From the NCBI GenBank assembly GCA_018711005.1, contig DVIT01000027.1, positions 62,001 to 126,000 on the forward strand: DNA of 64,000 nt, written 5' to 3'. The position numbers were made by a program, and so were the translations under genes. The notes under the pieces are model-generated. The model ran no database searches. It was not told the origin of the DNA and was given only the letters and a program-made list of their open reading frames with translations. Of the stretch, positions 1-8,871 are shown in pieces (positions within the stretch are counted from its first letter, which is position 1; each line of letters opens with the position of its first letter). The DNA is from Candidatus Scybalocola faecigallinarum (GTDB lineage: Bacteria; Bacillota; Clostridia; Lachnospirales; Lachnospiraceae).

Positions 1-385
1 CAAAATTCAGCGCATTTCTTACATTACAGTCCGGTTCTTTCTGTGCCATGACAGCGGTCAGGTCTACGGCCAGCTGTTCATATCCAAGTGTATGTTCAAG
101 AATGGTTTCATCCTTTGGTTTTAAGCAGGCGATACGTTTTTGCTGCTGCTGTTCCATACGGCGCATCATGGCCAGCTCCCGGCGCAGGTCGTTGTCCGGG
201 CAGTGGCGGGAAAAATTCCTGGAAAACCACTGGGCCTCAAACTCCGTGCCGTTCATAAGGATAATGCGGGTTTTTGTGTACGGGTTGACAGTATGCTTAT
301 CATAAGGTCTGGGATACATGGTGTTCCAGTCCATAAATGCCTGGGCCTTGGCAGATGGCCGCTGCTCAAACGGATTAAAGTGCAT
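1..385 (-). CDS. conserved Clostridia protein, 3'-truncated by window edge
   Basis: The first 128 codons of a minus-strand gene are visible; the rest lies left of the window. The start is the ATG at 385-383, with AAGGAGG about seven bases upstream. The protein begins MHFNPFEQRPSAKAQAFMDW and is soluble, with no signal peptide or membrane segment. It has a Q-rich helical stretch (MEQQQQKRIA) and an acidic helical part (DETILEHTLGYEQLAVDLTA). I remember similar proteins in Lachnospiraceae as conserved hypotheticals with a possible ferritin-like helical bundle; that fold is only a guess. The gene is divergent from the thioesterase gene, with about 100 bp between them. Confidence 0.75.
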   Translation of the reverse strand, partial: MHFNPFEQRPSAKAQAFMDWNTMYPRPYDKHTVNPYTKTRIILMNGTEFEAQWFSRNFSRHCPDNDLRRELAMMRRMEQQQQKRIACLKPKDETILEHTLGYEQLAVDLTAVMAQKEPDCNVRNALNF

Positions 386-433
386 TTTAAAAACCTCCTT
401 TTCCATAACAGTATATGCAAATATGAAAAAAAT

Positions 434-462
434 TTTACAAAAGCCCCAGGGTCTGATAAAAT
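434..462 (+). promoter_or_regulatory. sigma-A promoter of the thioesterase-fur operon
   Basis: The -35 box TTTACA (434-439) and -10 box TAAAAT (457-462) are 17 bp apart. They sit 10 bp before the AGGAGG (472-477) that serves the start at 488. Transcription would cover the five-gene set to 2982. Confidence 0.6.
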
Positions 463-487
463 AGGGGCATTAGGAGGTCGATGTGCT

Positions 488-937
488 ATGAGAGAGATTG
501 TGATCGAAAAACCGTATGCTTATGAGCGTAAAGCTTTTTATTATGAAACGGATCAAATGGGGATCGTCCACCATTCCAACTATATCCGGTGGATGGAGGA
601 GGCACGCATTGCCTATATGGAATATGTTGGCCTGCCTTACAAGGCTGTAGAGGAAAAGCATATCCTTATTCCGGTGCTGGAGGCCCAGTGTGAATATAAA
701 AACTATGTCCGTTTTGATGAAACTGTGGAAATTTATCCCAAGGTGACATTTTTTAACGGCATACGCATGACGCTGGAATATGATATTGTGGAAAAGGAAA
801 CAGGCAAGCTGTGTGCCTGCGGGCGGACACGCCACTGTTTTACAACGCCGGAGATGAAGCCGGTTTCCCTGAAAAAGACCAATAAAGAAATGTATGACAT
901 TTTTATGGGCTGCCTCGTGTCCGGGGAAAAGGAGTAA
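488..937 (+). CDS. acyl-CoA thioesterase, YbgC/4HBT family
   Basis: A 149-residue hotdog-fold thioesterase that hydrolyses acyl-CoA thioesters in the cytoplasm; the substrate cannot be told from sequence. The family signature YETDQMGIVHHSNYIRWMEE is present near residues 16-35, with the usual Asp and the HHSNY loop, and the length is normal for 4HBT proteins. The ATG at 488 is chosen because AGGAGG lies 472-477; an in-frame extension upstream has no ribosome site and crosses the promoter. It is the first gene of a tight run with a Fur regulator seven bases downstream. Confidence 0.88.
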   Translation: MREIVIEKPYAYERKAFYYETDQMGIVHHSNYIRWMEEARIAYMEYVGLPYKAVEEKHILIPVLEAQCEYKNYVRFDETVEIYPKVTFFNGIRMTLEYDIVEKETGKLCACGRTRHCFTTPEMKPVSLKKTNKEMYDIFMGCLVSGEKE

Positions 938-943
938 GGAAAA

Positions 944-1402
944 ATGACAGGAGAAAAGCTGCAACGAAATACTCATCAGAAAATGGCGATTTTAGAGTAC
1001 ATGAAGGCCTGCGGGGACAGACATATACGGGCAGAGGATATCATTTGCGGCCTTCAGGCCCAGGGAGAAGCTGTGGGAAAAGCTACGGTTTATCGTTTTT
1101 TAAAGGCGCTGGAAAGTGAGGGACAGATCCGCAGATATACCATTTCAGATAAGGTGCCCGCCTGCTATCAATATGTGGGCGACCATCCTGAGTGCAGGGA
1201 GCACTGTCACCTTATGTGTACCCGCTGCGGACAGATCATCCATGTGGAAAATCCTGTGATCAAAACATTTACAAAGCAGACCATGGAGGAGGACGGCTTT
1301 CTTATTGATGAAAGCAAAACGGTTTTTTATGGCCTGTGCCGCCAGTGCCGTGAGTCTGGAGCTGCCGGTGGCGGCGCACCCGGACCTGATCAGGAAAAAT
1401 GA
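944..1402 (+). CDS. Fur-family metalloregulator
   Basis: A 152-residue Fur-superfamily repressor with an N-terminal winged helix (TVYRFLKALESEGQIRRY, about residues 48-65) and a C-terminal dimerisation domain with two Cys pairs, CTRC and CRQC, typical of the structural zinc site. The HCHLMC stretch supplies metal ligands. It could be a Zur, Fur or PerR type; sequence alone does not decide. It is translated right after the thioesterase and is followed by a cyclase-family hydrolase and an uptake pair, so it may control that small set in response to metal. A second Fur-family gene is at 52595. Confidence 0.85.
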   Translation: MTGEKLQRNTHQKMAILEYMKACGDRHIRAEDIICGLQAQGEAVGKATVYRFLKALESEGQIRRYTISDKVPACYQYVGDHPECREHCHLMCTRCGQIIHVENPVIKTFTKQTMEEDGFLIDESKTVFYGLCRQCRESGAAGGGAPGPDQEK

Positions 1403-1416
1403 AAGGATGATGGTTT

Positions 1417-2049
1417 ATGATGGATATTACCTACCCGCTGGATGAGCATTTACTGATCTATCCCGGGGATCCGGTGTTTAAAACGGAAGCCTTTTTGTCC
1501 ATGGATGAGGGAGCTTCCTGTAATGTGACTAATTTAACCATGGGCTGTCATACCGGCACCCATATGGATGCGCCGCTGCATTTTCTGGCGAATGGGAAAA
1601 GCCTGGATGCCATAGTTCTTGAGCGGATTAACGGGCCTGTCCGGGTGATCGGATATTTTCCGGAAAAACCCGGAAATATATCGGAGGATTTTTTAAAACA
1701 GTGCCATATACAGCCGGGAGAGCGTGTGATATTTAAAACAGATAACAGCAGCCGTTTTGCAGGAACCCGGCTGCTGGAAGATTATACCGCCTTTGACATG
1801 TCGGCGGCCCGGTATTTGTCAAAGCTTTCGGTGGCCTGTCTTGGAATCGATTATCTGACCATAGAACCAGTCGGCAGTGACGGCAGCGTTCACCGCCAGA
1901 TCCTTGGGGCCGGCATTCCTGTGCTGGAAACCCTGGATTTAAGAAACGTGGAGCCGGGGCGCTATGAGCTGATCTGTCTGCCATTACGGCTTGTGGGCAC
2001 AGAAGCCAGTCCGGTGCGGGCTTTATTAAAGCCTTTATCCGAAAGTTAA
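1417..2049 (+). CDS. cyclase-family metal-dependent hydrolase
   Basis: A 210-residue protein of the cyclase/kynurenine formamidase (KynB-like) family. The diagnostic metal-binding motif HTGTHMDAPLHF lies near residues 46-57, and the N-terminus has the usual YPGDP element. Members hydrolyse amide or ester bonds with a bound zinc or manganese ion. No kynurenine pathway gene is nearby, so the substrate is open. AAAGGA precedes two adjacent ATG codons (1417 and 1420). It lies 14 bp after the Fur gene, in the same apparent operon. Confidence 0.82.
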   Translation: MMDITYPLDEHLLIYPGDPVFKTEAFLSMDEGASCNVTNLTMGCHTGTHMDAPLHFLANGKSLDAIVLERINGPVRVIGYFPEKPGNISEDFLKQCHIQPGERVIFKTDNSSRFAGTRLLEDYTAFDMSAARYLSKLSVACLGIDYLTIEPVGSDGSVHRQILGAGIPVLETLDLRNVEPGRYELICLPLRLVGTEASPVRALLKPLSES

Positions 2050-2074
2050 AAATAATATTGGGAGAATATTGAAA

Positions 2075-2476
2075 ATGAAAAAAGAAAACAGCAGAAAAGC
2101 CGTGGTTGCCGGGATTATTATTTTAGTTGTGCTTGTGGCCGTCATGGCAGCTATTTATTTTGTTATGGGGCCAAAAACCCAGGCAGGTTCCAAAACGGTC
2201 ACCATTGAAGTGATCAACAGCAGCCAGGAAACAGCAAGCTATCAGGTACAGACCGATGCCCGGTATCTGCAGCAGGTCATGGATGAGGCTCAGGGACTTT
2301 CTTATGAAACAGATTCAGGAAATATGGTAGTGTCTATTAACGGTGAGACTGCGGACTACAATGCAGATCAGGCGTACTGGGCGTTTTATTTGAATGGAGA
2401 GTATTGTAATTTTGGCATTGATCAGCAGCCTGTGGCGGATGGGGATATTTTTACCATCGAATATACAAAAGGTTGA
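2075..2476 (+). CDS. DUF4430 membrane-anchored protein
   Basis: A 133-residue protein with one N-terminal membrane anchor (about residues 9-30) and an extracellular domain of the DUF4430 type. The block YWAFYLNGEYCNFGIDQQPV is characteristic, and DUF4430 resembles the C-terminal domain of transcobalamin-like proteins. ATG 2075 is preferred over the in-frame TTG at 2069 because of spacing from GGGAGA. Its stop overlaps the start of the ECF S-component gene. I infer it captures or presents a small ligand for that transporter; the ligand is unknown. Confidence 0.78.
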   Translation: MKKENSRKAVVAGIIILVVLVAVMAAIYFVMGPKTQAGSKTVTIEVINSSQETASYQVQTDARYLQQVMDEAQGLSYETDSGNMVVSINGETADYNADQAYWAFYLNGEYCNFGIDQQPVADGDIFTIEYTKG

Positions 2477-2982
2477 TGCCTATGTCAAAAGCGCGTGAAA
2501 TTGCCTTTGGGGCATTAATGGCAGCCATGATGTTTGCCGTACAGGTTGGGTTGTCTTTTCTGCCCAATATTGAGCTTGTTTCTATTCTTGTGATCGTAAG
2601 TACGGTTGCTTTTGGCAGGATCACATTAATGAGTATTTACGCATTTGTCCTTGTGGAAGGACTCTGCTACGGATTTGGAATATGGTGGATGAATTATTGT
2701 TATGTGTGGCTGATCCTTTATGTGATCGCCAGAATATTCCGCCGCTGCAGCAGCCGTCTGGTGTGGGCGCTGATCTGCGGGGGCTATGGTCTGGCCTTTG
2801 GTTTTTTGTGTGCCATACCCTATGGTTTTGTGGGAGGCCCGTATGCGGCCCTGACCTATTGGGTCAGCGGTATTCCCTTTGATCTGATCCACTGTGTCAG
2901 CAATTTTGTCATTGCTCTGGTGCTTTTTTCGCCGCTTTGCCGTGTTTGCCGCCAGATTGCAGGACGTCCTCCGGCAGACTGA
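2476..2982 (+). CDS. ECF-type transporter S component
   Basis: A 168-residue integral membrane protein with about five or six hydrophobic segments. It begins with a typical S-component N-terminus (SKAREIAFGALMAAMMFAVQ, basic then hydrophobic with small residues). S components bind a vitamin or metal ligand and work with the shared EcfA/A'/T energising module, which is not in this window. The ATG at 2476 overlaps the upstream stop by one base; ATG 2482 is an alternative. The coupling to a DUF4430 gene suggests a cobalamin-like or related ligand, by inference only. Confidence 0.8.
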   Translation: MPMSKAREIAFGALMAAMMFAVQVGLSFLPNIELVSILVIVSTVAFGRITLMSIYAFVLVEGLCYGFGIWWMNYCYVWLILYVIARIFRRCSSRLVWALICGGYGLAFGFLCAIPYGFVGGPYAALTYWVSGIPFDLIHCVSNFVIALVLFSPLCRVCRQIAGRPPAD

Positions 2983-3069
2983 GGCGTATTTATGACAATG
3001 CCTGGCAGGCAGGAGCATTACAGCAGCAGTTCAGCCCGATGAACTAAAGATGGCCGGGGCAATTAGGGG

Positions 3070-3098
3070 TTGCAAAAACTATAGGGGAACATTATAAT
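3070..3098 (+). promoter_or_regulatory. sigma-A promoter of the hydratase gene
   Basis: TTGCAA (3070-3075), a 17-bp spacer and a consensus TATAAT (3093-3098) lie 52 bp before the ATG at 3150. Confidence 0.7.
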
Positions 3099-3149
3099 AA
3101 TAATTAGCGATTGCATGCTTGTATACAATATTTTTTAAGGAGGTCCCAC

Positions 3150-5438
3150 ATGATAAAATTACATAATGGCGGAGCATATCTGTTAAACGGGATGGAGATC
3201 GTTGAGGACGGCCCTGAGGCTGCCCAGGCTATTGCCGCAAAAACAGGATGTTCGGTAACAAAAGAAGATGCTGCACAGCAGACCATTGCCTATGGGATTT
3301 TAAAGGATCACAATACAGCTTCAGATATGAAAAAGCTGAAGATCCGTTTTGATAAGCTTACATCCCATGATATTACTTATGTTGGTATTATCCAGACAGC
3401 CAGAGCTTCAGGCCTGGAGAAGTTTCCCATGCCTTATGTACTGACTAACTGCCACAACAGTCTGTGTGCCGTAGGCGGTACGATCAATGAAGATGACCAT
3501 ATGTTTGGCCTGACTTGCGCGAAACGGTACGGCGGTGTGTATGTGCCTCCTCATCAGGCCGTTATCCATCAGTTTGCCCGGGAAATGCTTGCCGGCGGCG
3601 GTAAGATGATCCTTGGCTCCGACAGCCATACCCGTTATGGCGCTCTGGGAACCATGGCCATTGGTGAAGGCGGCCCTGAGCTTGTAAAGCAGCTGCTTAA
3701 TAAAACCTATGATATTAATATGCCTGGTGTTGTAGGCGTATATATGACCGGAAAGCCTATCCCGGGCGTTGGTCCTCAGGACGTTGCCCTAGCGATTATT
3801 GGCGAAGTTTTTGCCAACGGCTATGTGAATAATAAGGTTATGGAATTTGTCGGCCCCGGTGTGGAAAACTTAAGCGTAGATTTTCGTATCGGTGTGGATG
3901 TTATGACCACAGAGACCACCTGCCTGTCATCCATTTGGAAAACCGATGATGCAGTGAAGGAATTTTATGAGATCCATTACCGTCCGGAGGAGTATAAAGA
4001 ATTAAATCCCGGCAGCGTTGCTTACTACGACGGTATGATCGAGATCGATCTGAGTACGATCCGTCCCATGATCGCCATGCCTTTCCATCCAAGCAATACG
4101 TATACCATTGAGGAGCTGAACGCCAATCTGATGGATATTCTGGATGACTGCGAGAAGAAGGCCCTTGTAAGCCTGGACGGCGCTGTAGACTTTACCCTTA
4201 AGGATAAAGTTCATAACGGAAAGCTTTATGTAGAGCAGGGAATCATCGCAGGCTGCGCCGGCGGCGGATTTGAAAATATTTGTGATGCGGCAGATATTCT
4301 TAAAGGCACCAGCATTGGCCCGGATGAGTTTACCTTAAGCGTTTATCCGGCAAGTACGCCGATTTATATGGAGCTTGTGAAGAACGGCTCTGTGGCAACT
4401 TTAATGGAGTGCGGCGCTATTGTTAAGACAGCATTTTGCGGACCGTGCTTTGGCGCCGGAGATACACCGGCCAATAACGGCCTGAGTATCCGCCATTCAA
4501 CCCGTAACTTCCCTAACCGGGAAGGCTCCAAGCTCCAGAGCGGCCAGATTGCTTCCGTTGCCCTGATGGATGCCCGTTCTATTGCCGCAACAGCGGCCAA
4601 TAAGGGCTATCTGACAGCTGCAACAGATATTGATGTCAATTATACAAAGCCGAAATATTTCTTCGACAAGCGGATTTATGATAACCGTGTCTTTGACAGC
4701 AAGGGCGTGGCTGATCCAAGCGTTGAGATCAAGTTTGGCCCCAATATTAAAGACTGGCCGGCCATGGAGGCCCTGACCGATAATCTTGTCCTTAAAGTGG
4801 TTTCTGAGATCCATGATCCGGTAACAACAACTGACGAGCTGATCCCGTCCGGTGAAACTTCTTCTTACCGCTCCAATCCTTTAGGACTGGCTGAGTTTGC
4901 CCTGTCCAGAAAGGATCCTGCTTATGTGGGCCGGGCAAAGGCTGTGCAGAAGGCAGAAAAGGCCAGAGTAGCAGGACAGGCTCCGGAGGAAGCATTTGCA
5001 GAGCTCGCTCCTGTACTGGCCGCTGTTAAAGCCGCTTATCCGGATGTGACTGAGAAAAATACCGGTATCGGAAGCACCATCTTTGCTGTAAAGCCCGGCG
5101 ACGGCTCTGCCCGTGAGCAGGCTGCTTCCTGCCAGAAGGTATTAGGCGGATGGGCCAATATTGCCAATGAATATGCCACAAAGCGTTACCGCTCCAACCT
5201 GATCAACTGGGGGATGCTGCCATTTTTGATCGATGCCGGTGACCTTCCGTTTAAGAACGGGGATTATCTGTTTATTCCGGCCATCCGGCAGGCAGTGATG
5301 GACAAGGTATCTCAGGTGGAGGCTTATGTGGTCAGTGACAACGGATTATCTCCGTTTACTCTGCGCCTTGGCGATCTGACGGACGATGAGCGTGAGATCA
5401 TTCTTAAAGGCTGCCTGATCAATTATTATAGAGATTAA
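3150..5438 (+). CDS. aconitase-family hydratase
   Basis: A 762-residue protein of the aconitase superfamily, closest by memory to the E. coli YbhJ-like hydratase group. It carries [18 protein letters not shown], the iron-sulfur cysteines in [10 protein letters not shown] and [12 protein letters not shown], and the substrate-binding stretch [10 protein letters not shown]. These are the landmarks of a [4Fe-4S] enzyme that moves a hydroxyl group on a tricarboxylate or similar acid. Canonical aconitase is longer (about 890 residues), so citrate may not be the substrate. The ATG at 3150 is chosen for its AAGGAGG eight bases upstream. It appears to be a single-gene unit. Confidence 0.85.
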   Translation: MIKLHNGGAYLLNGMEIVEDGPEAAQAIAAKTGCSVTKEDAAQQTIAYGILKDHNTASDMKKLKIRFDKLTSHDITYVGIIQTARASGLEKFPMPYVLTNCHNSLCAVGGTINEDDHMFGLTCAKRYGGVYVPPHQAVIHQFAREMLAGGGKMILGSDSHTRYGALGTMAIGEGGPELVKQLLNKTYDINMPGVVGVYMTGKPIPGVGPQDVALAIIGEVFANGYVNNKVMEFVGPGVENLSVDFRIGVDVMTTETTCLSSIWKTDDAVKEFYEIHYRPEEYKELNPGSVAYYDGMIEIDLSTIRPMIAMPFHPSNTYTIEELNANLMDILDDCEKKALVSLDGAVDFTLKDKVHNGKLYVEQGIIAGCAGGGFENICDAADILKGTSIGPDEFTLSVYPASTPIYMELVKNGSVATLMECGAIVKTAFCGPCFGAGDTPANNGLSIRHSTRNFPNREGSKLQSGQIASVALMDARSIAATAANKGYLTAATDIDVNYTKPKYFFDKRIYDNRVFDSKGVADPSVEIKFGPNIKDWPAMEALTDNLVLKVVSEIHDPVTTTDELIPSGETSSYRSNPLGLAEFALSRKDPAYVGRAKAVQKAEKARVAGQAPEEAFAELAPVLAAVKAAYPDVTEKNTGIGSTIFAVKPGDGSAREQAASCQKVLGGWANIANEYATKRYRSNLINWGMLPFLIDAGDLPFKNGDYLFIPAIRQAVMDKVSQVEAYVVSDNGLSPFTLRLGDLTDDEREIILKGCLINYYRD

Positions 5439-5490
5439 AGCGTGACGGATCACGTAACTATGAATTAGCTGAAATGCTGATGATCTGCAG

Positions 5491-5546
5491 ATCCCCGGCG
5501 AATATGAAGTGCTGCCTTTTCAGGCAGAAGCGTATTTGCCGGGGAT
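5491..5546 (+). other. two-tier hairpin before the TerB cassette
   Basis: A 15-bp outer stem (5491-5505 with 5532-5546, two G-U pairs) encloses a 6-bp inner stem CTGCCT/AGGCAG with a TTTC loop (5512-5527). No T-run follows, so it is not a standard terminator. It stands 44 bases ahead of the GTG start of the cassette and could end the hydratase transcript or structure the cassette leader. Confidence 0.6.
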
Positions 5547-5590
5547 TTGTGTCAAAGGGGAGAAAATGAGTTTTACAAGGAGGTCACATT

Positions 5591-7543
5591 GTGGAACTGT
5601 CAGAGCTGACAGCATATGCTGAGGAAAAATTTCATATGAAGGAACAGCACAAATGGGCTGACCTTCCCGGCTGTTCAGTGCTGGCAGATACGCACACAGG
5701 AAAATGGGTGGCCCTCCTTATGCGCCAGTGGGATTTTGACACTGGCACGGAAATACAGCGGTGCGATATAAAGTGCGGACAGGAAACGCTTTCTGAAATA
5801 AAGGAGCCTTACCTGTCCCTGCCGTTTCGCATGAAAGACCGAAAGTGGATCGGGGTTTGCTTTGATAACAGGACAGATCCCAAGATCATTTTCCGGCTTT
5901 TTGACCAGGCCGTTTATTCCTGCCAGGATCGGGGCTATACTATTGTACTGGACGATCGGCCCACAGCAACATCAACGGTCTATGCAGATACGCCGCTGCC
6001 TTCTGAGAGAGCCGGTGTTTCTTACGCTAACACAGACCTGCCGGTTTCCGGCCCCAACAAGGGCATACAGATCTTTGGCCCAAACCGGGGCGTACCGGAG
6101 CGGATCCGCCAAATGCTGAGCCTGTACAGGCCCGGGGGCAGCTCCTTTAAGGAAAAGTGCAGGATTTTTTACCGCCAGGCCAAGTTAATGGAGGATTACG
6201 AAGATGATCTGAAATGGACGGGAGAGTACAGCCGGTATTTCCCCACCTATCATGATTTGAACATCCGCCAGCTGCGGGGGTATTTTTCGTGGCGGGCCCA
6301 TGTGAGAAAGGGGGAGTTTCTTCCTATTCCATTATCGCTGGCCTACATGTATTTATATGAACTGCTTAATGGGATAGGAACAGCTTCCCCGGAGGACGGG
6401 CTTAAGAAAATGAAAGCCTTTGAGACCGGTTTTCTTGACGCCGGCCTGGGGGATCCGGTGATGAGGAAAAACCTCCGCCGGTGGATGCTGGAATTTGGTG
6501 TGATCCACCACATTGATGCGGCGCTGATCCGGGAGTATGCGGATCCGGAAATCATGGAAAGGGACAGGGCTCTGTGGGTGCTTAAGAATCCTGAGGAATG
6601 TGAGGATGAGGCTGTATTTGCCGCCCTTTGCACTTTTGCCGGGAAAAAGCTGGAGCAGTCTCCCCTTGCAGGAATGGAAGATGGGACAGGAAAGCATTTA
6701 TTTGTCCGGGTCTGGCGTCATATTTTAGGGACTTATGACCAGCAGGGCATGGATTTTTTTACAGCCTGCTTTGGCGGACCCAGGGCATTTCCATGGTATC
6801 CTATGGCTAATGCGATTTACTGGCAGCCCCAGGTGCATCCGGACGACGAGTATATGCTGGATGAGTGCCGGTCCTATACATGCCGCAATGGAGTGTGGAA
6901 GGAGGTCCGGTACGATAAGCTGTATTTTGACACCAATAAGCTGCGGGCATTTTTACATGAGACCGAACGGAGACTGCGTAAATACTTAAAGACCGGCCAT
7001 TATTTGCGGCAAAACCCTGCTGAAGCCTGGGCGGGGGAATATGTGGAAGCGGTGATCAAGGCCTGGGAGCAGGAAAAGCTTAAAGCGATGCAGCCAAAGA
7101 TCACCATTAATCTTTCAGATCTGGATCAGATCCGACAGGATGCCCGGTTTACAAGAGACAGCCTTTTAACCGAGGATGAAATGGATGCGGCCGGTGAAAA
7201 TTTTCCGGATAAAGAGGCTGACCCGGTGGAAATCCTGCCGAAAGGCTGGGAGCCTGTTGAGGAGAGACCGTTGGAGCCTGCCGCGGCGGCTGTCCCGGAG
7301 GCACTTTCGGACTTTATGGATCCGGTGTATATGAAGCTTCTTTTGGCACTTTTGCAGGGAGACTCCGGAAAGGCTTATATAAAGGAGCATCATTTGATGC
7401 CCTCTGTGGCTGCAGATGCCATTAACGAGGCGCTGTTTGATGAAATCGGAGATAATGTCCTGGAATGTGACGGAGAAAATATTACAGTGCTGGAAGATTA
7501 CCGGGATGATATTATGCAAATGCTTGGAGGTAAGAACACATGA
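5591..7543 (+). CDS. TerB-N/TerB-C domain protein of a helicase cassette
   Basis: A 650-residue soluble protein. Residues 1 to about 120 look like an MmcQ/YjbR-type domain (HKWADLPGCSVLADTHTGKW ... RCDIKCG). About residues 155-350 match the TerB-N module (LNIRQLRGYFSWRAHVRKGE), and the last 80 or so residues resemble TerB-C. Known work on tellurite-resistance-related systems predicted that TerB-N/TerB-C proteins join ATPases and helicases in DNA-processing complexes. The start is GTG 5591 after AAGGAGG. Its stop overlaps the ATPase start (ATGA), so the two are translationally coupled. It probably has a scaffold or regulatory role; no catalytic motif is visible. Confidence 0.75.
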   Translation: MELSELTAYAEEKFHMKEQHKWADLPGCSVLADTHTGKWVALLMRQWDFDTGTEIQRCDIKCGQETLSEIKEPYLSLPFRMKDRKWIGVCFDNRTDPKIIFRLFDQAVYSCQDRGYTIVLDDRPTATSTVYADTPLPSERAGVSYANTDLPVSGPNKGIQIFGPNRGVPERIRQMLSLYRPGGSSFKEKCRIFYRQAKLMEDYEDDLKWTGEYSRYFPTYHDLNIRQLRGYFSWRAHVRKGEFLPIPLSLAYMYLYELLNGIGTASPEDGLKKMKAFETGFLDAGLGDPVMRKNLRRWMLEFGVIHHIDAALIREYADPEIMERDRALWVLKNPEECEDEAVFAALCTFAGKKLEQSPLAGMEDGTGKHLFVRVWRHILGTYDQQGMDFFTACFGGPRAFPWYPMANAIYWQPQVHPDDEYMLDECRSYTCRNGVWKEVRYDKLYFDTNKLRAFLHETERRLRKYLKTGHYLRQNPAEAWAGEYVEAVIKAWEQEKLKAMQPKITINLSDLDQIRQDARFTRDSLLTEDEMDAAGENFPDKEADPVEILPKGWEPVEERPLEPAAAAVPEALSDFMDPVYMKLLLALLQGDSGKAYIKEHHLMPSVAADAINEALFDEIGDNVLECDGENITVLEDYRDDIMQMLGGKNT

Positions 7544-8871
7544 ATGAGGACAATAAAAAAGTGCCTAAGCGGATTGCCCAAACCATTTTAAATTCCCTGA
7601 AAGGCGGCGTGGTGCCCAGGATCGGCCTGCCTTATATTACTGTGGGGAGAAAAAATGAGATCCAGGCCCTGCTTCATGATGTGGACATTATTGGAGAGGG
7701 CGGCGCTTCCTTTCGTTTTATTGTGGGAAAATACGGCTCAGGAAAGAGCTTTCTGATCCAGACGATCCGCAACTATGTAATGGACAAAGGATTTATTGTT
7801 GCCGATGCGGACCTGTCCCCGGAACGGCGGCTTCAGGGCACAAAGGGACAGGGGCTGGCAACTTACCGTGAGCTGATCAGCAACCTTTCTACAAAAACAA
7901 AACCGGAAGGCGGGGCCTTAACCCTGGTGCTGGACCGATGGATCAGCAGCGTTCAGACCCGGGCGGTGACGGAAACCGGCCTTGAGCCGGGAGATCCTGC
8001 CCTGACAAAGGCTGTGGATCAGAAGATTTATCAGGTGACTTCCGCGGTAAGCGAGTTGGTCCACGGCTTTGAGTTTGCACGGCTGCTTTCCTTGTATTAT
8101 CATGCGTATATTGAAGGCAACGATGATATGAAAGGAAAGGTTGTGCGCTGGTTCCGCGGGGAATATGCCTTAAAGCGGGAAGCCAGGGAGGAGCTGGGCA
8201 TTAATATGATCATTACCGATGATGACTGGTATGATTATCTGAAAATCTTTGCTGTGTTTTTCCGCCTGGCAGGATATACGGGAATGATGATCATGATTGA
8301 TGAGCTGGTCAATCTTTATAAGATCCCCAATGCCATTACCCGGCAGTACAATTATGAGAAGCTTCTGACTATGTATAATGATACCCTTCAGGGGAAGGCC
8401 CGGTATTTGGGGATCATTATGGGAGCAACGCCCCAGGCCGTTGAAGATAAGCGGCGGGGACTGTACAGCTACGAAGCCCTTCGGTCCCGTCTGACAGAAG
8501 GAAAGTTTTCAAGGCCAGGCGCGCGGGATCTGCTGGCGCCGGTGATCCGCCTGGAGCCTTTGACGCCGGAGGAAATGCTTGTGCTTTGTGAAAAGCTTTC
8601 CCAAATGCATGCTCAGCTTTATGCCTATGAGCGCAGCCTTAACACCGGGGATCTGGTACGTTTTATTAAGCTGGAATACGGACGGATCGGCGCCGACCAG
8701 AACATTACCCCACGAGAGGTGATCCGGGACTTTATTGAGCTTTTGGATCTGCTGTATCAAAATCCGTCCATGACCATGGATGAGCTTTTACAGTCCGATG
8801 ACTTTACCTTTGAAAAATCCCAGGCCGTTTCCGACCAGGCAGATGACAATTATGTGGAGTTTACGTTATGA
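7540..8871 (+). CDS. P-loop ATPase, DUF2791/BREX ATP-binding-like
   Basis: A 443-residue ATPase. Walker A is GKYGSGKS at residues 63-70 and Walker B is MMIMIDELVN near residue 250. The spread between them and the YITVGRKNEI lead-in fit the DUF2791 type annotated in other genomes as a BREX-system ATP-binding protein (BrxD-like). The start overlaps the TerB stop by four bases and its own stop overlaps the helicase start by four bases, which argues for fixed stoichiometry. It may load or drive the helicase on DNA; that role is inferred. Confidence 0.78.
   Translation: MNEDNKKVPKRIAQTILNSLKGGVVPRIGLPYITVGRKNEIQALLHDVDIIGEGGASFRFIVGKYGSGKSFLIQTIRNYVMDKGFIVADADLSPERRLQGTKGQGLATYRELISNLSTKTKPEGGALTLVLDRWISSVQTRAVTETGLEPGDPALTKAVDQKIYQVTSAVSELVHGFEFARLLSLYYHAYIEGNDDMKGKVVRWFRGEYALKREAREELGINMIITDDDWYDYLKIFAVFFRLAGYTGMMIMIDELVNLYKIPNAITRQYNYEKLLTMYNDTLQGKARYLGIIMGATPQAVEDKRRGLYSYEALRSRLTEGKFSRPGARDLLAPVIRLEPLTPEEMLVLCEKLSQMHAQLYAYERSLNTGDLVRFIKLEYGRIGADQNITPREVIRDFIELLDLLYQNPSMTMDELLQSDDFTFEKSQAVSDQADDNYVEFTL

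Noticed and set aside
140-487. In-frame extension upstream of the thioesterase
   Set aside because: It runs over the divergent gene and promoter and has no ribosome site; ATG 488 has AGGAGG.
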